Below, one piece after another: positions 13,319 to 16,933 of a stretch of DNA of 16,933 nucleotides (the stretch's first letter is position 1; each line of letters opens with the position of its first letter). This DNA comes from Candidatus Zhuqueibacterota bacterium 4484_188 (GTDB lineage Bacteria; Calditrichota; Calditrichia; RBG-13-44-9). The stretch covers positions 1 through 16,933 of the forward strand of contig MVCZ01000002.1 of the NCBI GenBank assembly GCA_002049825.1, read 5' to 3'. A program made the position numbers and the translations under genes. The notes under the pieces are model-generated. The model ran no database searches. It was not told the DNA's origin and worked only from the letters and a program-made list of their open reading frames with translations.

Positions 13319-14827
13319 ATGAAACGGTACGCAAACATTGCCTTGATTGTAGGTCTGTTATTGTTTCTATATAGTTTCGTTAATTTTTCGTTAAACCAGC
13401 TCTGGGATTGGGTCTCGACTATTTCCCTAATTTTTGGTCTGGTTATCGGCGGTCTGGGAATTTATTACCGACTCCAGGTGCGCCAGAAAAAGTTCAGTAA
13501 GAAAAGTATTCAATATGGCGCTAATTCCCTGCTGTCTTCGGTGATTGTGCTGGGAATTATTGTACTGTTAGCGTTTATTACCAACCGCCACACCGCCCGC
13601 GCGGATTTGACCGCCAAGGGATTGTACAGCCTTGCTCCTCAAACCAAATCGATTCTTCACGATCTGGACCGGGAGGTGAACCTTTACGCTTTCTATAAAA
13701 AATCCGACGAAATTAGAGCAAAGGATTTATTGGACGAATACGCCTACCGCTCGAATTTTGTCAAGTATGAATTTATCGATCCCAACAAAAAACCACAGAT
13801 TGCCCGCCGGTACGGCGTTACCAAATACAACACGGTAATCTTGCAGTGCGGTACCAAGCGCGAAACGGTTACCGAACTTAGCGAAAGCAACCTGACCAAT
13901 GCTATTATTAAAGTGACTCGTGAACTGGACAAGGTGGTTTACTTTACCACCGGTCACGGCGAAAAAGCGATCGATGACGACGGACCCCAGGGCTATAAAA
14001 CGGCAGTGGAAGGAATCCGCAAGGAGAATTACCAGGTAAAAACATTGAACCTGGCGCAGGAGAAAAAGATTCCGGCGGACTGCTCGGTGCTGGTTATTGC
14101 CGGGCCCAAATCGGAATTTTTCAAAGCCGAGTTGGATTCGATTAAAAAATATGTGGAAGACGGCGGTAAACTTTTTGTCATGATCGACCCTCAGTGGAAA
14201 CCGGGACTGGTTGATTTCCTGAAAAATTACAAGATCGAAGTCGGCAATAATATCGTAGTGGATGCCAGCGGTGTGGGGCAATTATTTGGCATGGGACCGG
14301 AAATGCCCCTGGTCAGTAAATACGAGAAGCATGATATGTTCAAGGATTTTAACATCATGACCTTCTACCCAATGGTGTGCTCGGTCAAGCCTTCGGATAA
14401 AGGGGAGAGCGGTTTTTCCACCGTGACTTTATTCAAAAGCGGACCAAGAAGCTGGGCGGAAACAGATTATATGAATTCCAAAGTCGAGTTTAATCCCGAC
14501 AAGGATATGAAGGGACCGGTCTCGCTGGCAGTGGTTTCCACCAAAACTGTGCAGGAGAACAAGAAAGCGCGACTGCTGGTCATCGGCGATTCGGATTTTG
14601 CCTCCAATGGGTACATCCGCAATTCAGGTAACTACGATTTGTTCCTGAACCAGGTGAACTGGCTGGCAGAGGAAGAGGACATGATCACGGTGCGTCCCAA
14701 AGAAATCGATGACCGGCGGGTAAACCTGAGCGCGAAGGACAGTAAAATCGTGCTCTACACCAGCGTCTTTGCCCTGCCATTGATTATCATCGTTGCCGGG
14801 GTATTCATTTATTTCCGGAGGCGGTAG
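13319..14827 (+). CDS. GldG-like ABC auxiliary protein
   Basis: The 502-residue protein has three N-terminal membrane helices (about 7-23, 34-50, 69-88), a large extracytoplasmic domain and a C-terminal helix (about 477-499, ending YFRRR). HTARADLTAKGLYSLAPQTK followed by VNLYAFYKK, the YFTTGHGEK motif and VIAGPKSEF / LFVMIDPQWKPGL are the pattern of ABC_transp_aux (GldG-type) proteins, distantly sugar-amidase-like, whose role in the exporter is unresolved. VIGDSDFASNGYI near the end is also typical. It lies 80 bases after the permease gene. GGAGG is 12 bases from the ATG, with a Met-Lys-stop mini frame between, so initiation may be modest. It is the third part of the ABC module. Confidence 0.92.
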   Translation: MKRYANIALIVGLLLFLYSFVNFSLNQLWDWVSTISLIFGLVIGGLGIYYRLQVRQKKFSKKSIQYGANSLLSSVIVLGIIVLLAFITNRHTARADLTAKGLYSLAPQTKSILHDLDREVNLYAFYKKSDEIRAKDLLDEYAYRSNFVKYEFIDPNKKPQIARRYGVTKYNTVILQCGTKRETVTELSESNLTNAIIKVTRELDKVVYFTTGHGEKAIDDDGPQGYKTAVEGIRKENYQVKTLNLAQEKKIPADCSVLVIAGPKSEFFKAELDSIKKYVEDGGKLFVMIDPQWKPGLVDFLKNYKIEVGNNIVVDASGVGQLFGMGPEMPLVSKYEKHDMFKDFNIMTFYPMVCSVKPSDKGESGFSTVTLFKSGPRSWAETDYMNSKVEFNPDKDMKGPVSLAVVSTKTVQENKKARLLVIGDSDFASNGYIRNSGNYDLFLNQVNWLAEEEDMITVRPKEIDDRRVNLSAKDSKIVLYTSVFALPLIIIVAGVFIYFRRR

Positions 14828-14838
14828 GGAGTGTGAAC

Positions 14839-14877
14839 TGCCCTTCGGTTCAGCGGCTCGCTGCACAGCGAAGGGCA
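14839..14877. repeat. Perfect 9-bp inverted repeat in the GldG-DUF4340 gap
   Basis: TGCCCTTCG (14839-14847) pairs with CGAAGGGCA (14869-14877), and AGCG-GCT-CGCT forms a small hairpin inside the loop. There is no T tract, so it is unlikely to be a terminator; it could stabilise or process the operon transcript, or be a repeat element. Confidence 0.55.
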
Positions 14878-14929
14878 AAGAATGTGTTGAAAATGTTTTC
14901 ATCCTGGTGTAATGAATCGGAGGTGGAAA

Positions 14930-16303
14930 ATGAACTGGAAAAAAACAATTGCTTTGGCGCTGACGTTTATCGTTTTGGGCGCTTACGTGTATTTCGTGGA
15001 AATAAAACAGCACGAAAGTAAAAAGCAGCTTGAGGAAAAATCGAAAAAGGTGTTTAATTTCGTAACCGACAGCGTGAAAACAATTGCCCTGAAAAATTCG
15101 TTCGGTCAATTTGTCATCAAGAAAATTCAGGGTGAGTGGCGAATTACCGAACCGATTTATACCCAAGCGGATAAATCGACAATTACAACCATGTTGAACA
15201 GCCTGAAAAATTCGAAAAAGGAAACCACCTTTTCGGTAGCGCCGGGTGAGTTGGCGCAGTATGGATTGGGGCAAGGCGCAATCAAAGTCCGGCTTTCCCT
15301 GGAGGACGGTTCAACCGATTCGCTGGAATTGGGCGAAAAAACACCGGTGGGCGCTTATGTTTACACGGCAAAAACCGATTCGCAGGTGTTTACCATTAAT
15401 TCGAGTGTGAAAAGCACGCTGGATAAAAAGCTGTTTGACATTCGGGATAAAAAGTACCTGCATTTCAAACGGGACCAGGTGCAGAATATCACCCTGCGCA
15501 ACCGGTACGGGAAATACGAATTCGAAAAGACCGGCGATAAAGACTGGACTTTTGTGAATATTCAGCGTCCGGCGAACAAGGCGAACCTGAATTCCATTCT
15601 CAGTAAATTAGAATACAGTAATGCCAAGGCTTTTGTAGATGAAACCGGTACTAAGCTCAGGCAGTACGGACTTTCCAAACCGGCGTACCAGGTTGACCTG
15701 TTAGTTGGTACCGATAAAGGGCGTAAGAGACTCATCATCAGCCGCAAAATAAAAGGAAAATATTACGCCAAAGACGATTCGCGTAAACCTATTTTCCAGA
15801 TAGATTCGCTGCTGGTTAAGGATATTAACAAGAAAATGAAAGATTTCCGCGATACCGATTTTGCCGAATTCAAGCAGGGCGAAGTAAACCGGATTGAAAT
15901 TGAATATCCCGACACGTTGATCCGGCTGCAGAAAGACACCACCAATAACTGGCTGTTAGCGGACAGCGCGGGAAGAAAAGCGGAAATTTCCAAGATTAAT
16001 TCTTTCTTCTCCAATTTCAATTATTCCAAAATAGAGGAGTTTGTAAAGGACGGAAAATACAACCCGGCGAAATACGGGTTCGATAAGCCGTCACTCAAGT
16101 TGTCTTTGTACCGGGATGACCAGTTGCTATTGCAGGCAACTTTTGGTAAAAAGAAAGGAAAAAACTATTACGCCACGACCAGTGCTTACCAGTCGGTATA
16201 TATGGTTTCCGAGACCAAATTTAAGCAACTGAAGTTGAAATTGGATAAAATCCTGGAACCCAAACCACAGCCGGAAAAATCCGGCGAACAGAAAGCTGCA
16301 TGA
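14930..16303 (+). CDS. DUF4340 membrane-anchored protein with three tandem repeats
   Basis: The 457-residue protein has one N-terminal membrane helix (about 5-23) and a long extracytoplasmic part made of three similar units of about 130 residues: 43-175, 177-308 and 312-441. Each has the order xxI-x-L-x-N/Y at its start, a Trp (W70, W206, W341), a Lys-rich helix (STITTMLNSLKNS; NLNSILSKLEYS; KINSFFSNFNYS), a YG(L/F) motif (YGLGQG, YGLSKP, YGFDKP) and a GxYxYxx strand (VGAYVYT, KGKYYAK, KGKNYYA). DUF4340 proteins often follow GldG-type genes and may be accessory to the exporter. I use the ATG at 14930 with GGAGGTG upstream; an ATG at 14912 lies before that site. The C-terminus is Pro/Lys rich. 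Confidence 0.9.
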   Translation: MNWKKTIALALTFIVLGAYVYFVEIKQHESKKQLEEKSKKVFNFVTDSVKTIALKNSFGQFVIKKIQGEWRITEPIYTQADKSTITTMLNSLKNSKKETTFSVAPGELAQYGLGQGAIKVRLSLEDGSTDSLELGEKTPVGAYVYTAKTDSQVFTINSSVKSTLDKKLFDIRDKKYLHFKRDQVQNITLRNRYGKYEFEKTGDKDWTFVNIQRPANKANLNSILSKLEYSNAKAFVDETGTKLRQYGLSKPAYQVDLLVGTDKGRKRLIISRKIKGKYYAKDDSRKPIFQIDSLLVKDINKKMKDFRDTDFAEFKQGEVNRIEIEYPDTLIRLQKDTTNNWLLADSAGRKAEISKINSFFSNFNYSKIEEFVKDGKYNPAKYGFDKPSLKLSLYRDDQLLLQATFGKKKGKNYYATTSAYQSVYMVSETKFKQLKLKLDKILEPKPQPEKSGEQKAA

Positions 16304-16346
16304 GCGTGTGTTCAGCTACTAAACCCGAAACCGAGGAGCGTTAGAT

Positions 16347-16933
16347 TTGTTTCGTTTTGCCAATCCTGAATATTTGTTTCTGCTGATTCTGGTGCCGGTG
16401 CTGTTTGTTTACCATTGGTGGCGGGGGAAGCGGCTTACTGGCAAGGTGAAATATTCCACCCTGCGCTACATGAAAAATCTGCCGGTTTCCCTGCGCCAGC
16501 GGGTGCGGAAATATTTTTTCGTTTTCCGCCTGGCAATTATTACACTGGTTATTTTTGCCCTCGCCAGACCCCAGTCCGGCACCCGTAAGCAGGAAATTAC
16601 CACCGAAGGGATTGACATTGTGCTGGCGCTGGATGTAAGCTCCTCGATGTTGGCGGAAGATTTCAAACCGAAAAACCGCATTGAGGCGGCAAAAGCGGTG
16701 GCGGAAGAATTTATCAACGGGAGGACCAACGACCGAATCGGTTTGGTCATATTTGCCGGGGAAGCATTTACCCAGTGCCCGCTGACCCTGGACTACGGTG
16801 TTCTGATTCAACTGCTGGACAAGGTTCAGGTTGCCCCGCGGGAATGGGACGGCACCGCCATCGGAAACGGCATTGCCACCGCGGTTGCCCGGCTGAAAGA
16901 CAGCAAGGCGAAAAGCAAGGTGATTATTCTGCT
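16347..16933 (+). CDS. batA: BatA-like von Willebrand factor A protein, cut by the window end
   Basis: The frame opens with TTG at 16347, eight bases after GAGGAG, reading MFRFANPEYLFLLILVPVLF; it runs open to the last base (195 codons seen). FANPEYL plus a first membrane helix (9-25) and a second (55-72, ending ALARPQSG) are the typical start of BatA/BatB proteins. Then comes a VWA domain with the MIDAS set: Asp96-x-Ser98-x-Ser100 (LALDVSSSM), a Thr in EAFTQCPLT, and WDGTAIGNGIATAV. In this family such proteins pair with MoxR and BatD. A third membrane helix expected near the C-terminus lies beyond the window. Start choice is fairly secure because no in-frame ATG precedes Met42. Confidence 0.9.
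   Translation, partial: MFRFANPEYLFLLILVPVLFVYHWWRGKRLTGKVKYSTLRYMKNLPVSLRQRVRKYFFVFRLAIITLVIFALARPQSGTRKQEITTEGIDIVLALDVSSSMLAEDFKPKNRIEAAKAVAEEFINGRTNDRIGLVIFAGEAFTQCPLTLDYGVLIQLLDKVQVAPREWDGTAIGNGIATAVARLKDSKAKSKVIIL

Noticed and set aside
13727..14281. 184-codon minus-strand frame
   Set aside because: Antisense shadow of the GldG-like gene, with no family resemblance.
14839..14877. Intrinsic terminator between the GldG-like and DUF4340 genes
   Set aside because: The hairpin has no following T tract and the downstream gene continues the same operon.
16341..16811. 156-codon minus-strand frame at the right end
   Set aside because: It lies opposite a BatA-like frame with clear VWA motifs; the plus strand is the coding one.

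Overview
The window looks like a chromosomal segment of a Gram-negative, two-membrane bacterium. Two lipoproteins with clear lipoboxes, a SurA-like periplasmic chaperone, two BatD-like proteins and a Gld-type ABC module (ATPase, permease and GldG-like auxiliary protein) all point to the Bacteroidetes/Ignavibacteria/Calditrichota side of the tree (FCB group). That placement is inference from gene content; no rRNA or other phylogenetic marker is present. The left 5.9 kb is patchy accessory DNA. The right 11 kb is a compact conserved operon.

Left region (1-5900). On the minus strand are a DUF5131 (phage Gp37/Gp68-like) gene, a two-domain Mrr-type (type IV) restriction endonuclease and an orphan ribbon-helix-helix protein whose start region is tandemly duplicated. 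On the plus strand is an unusual in-frame fusion of a truncated Phd/YefM antitoxin N-terminus to a complete PIN (VapC-like) toxin. This fusion is bracketed by a 90-bp, 10%-diverged direct repeat of the 3' end of the next gene. Then comes a minus-strand SOS cluster. It starts from a consensus sigma70 promoter overlapped by a perfect GTGAAC-N4-GTTCAC LexA box and runs lexA, a decayed second S24 (LexA/UmuD-like) gene, a Cdd1-type helix-hairpin-helix gene, a palindrome-rich GTCATT repeat array, a DUF6504-like gene and an unknown gene. No translesion polymerase is visible in it.

Right region (5901-16933, plus strand). A TPR lipoprotein gene closed by a strong terminator is followed by an operon-like run: BatD-like membrane protein, MoxR AAA+ ATPase, DUF58 protein, lipoprotein fusing TPRs to a SurA-like chaperone without a parvulin domain, a second BatD-like protein, GldA-like ATPase, ABC-2 permease, GldG-like auxiliary protein, a three-repeat DUF4340 protein, and a BatA-like von Willebrand factor A protein cut by the window end. 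The BatA-like gene starts with TTG. Short gaps and overlaps (4 bp, 20 bp) suggest joint expression. The layout suggests one cell-envelope system in which a MoxR/VWA chaperone module and an ABC exporter module act together with periplasmic chaperone-like lipoproteins; the substrate is unknown.
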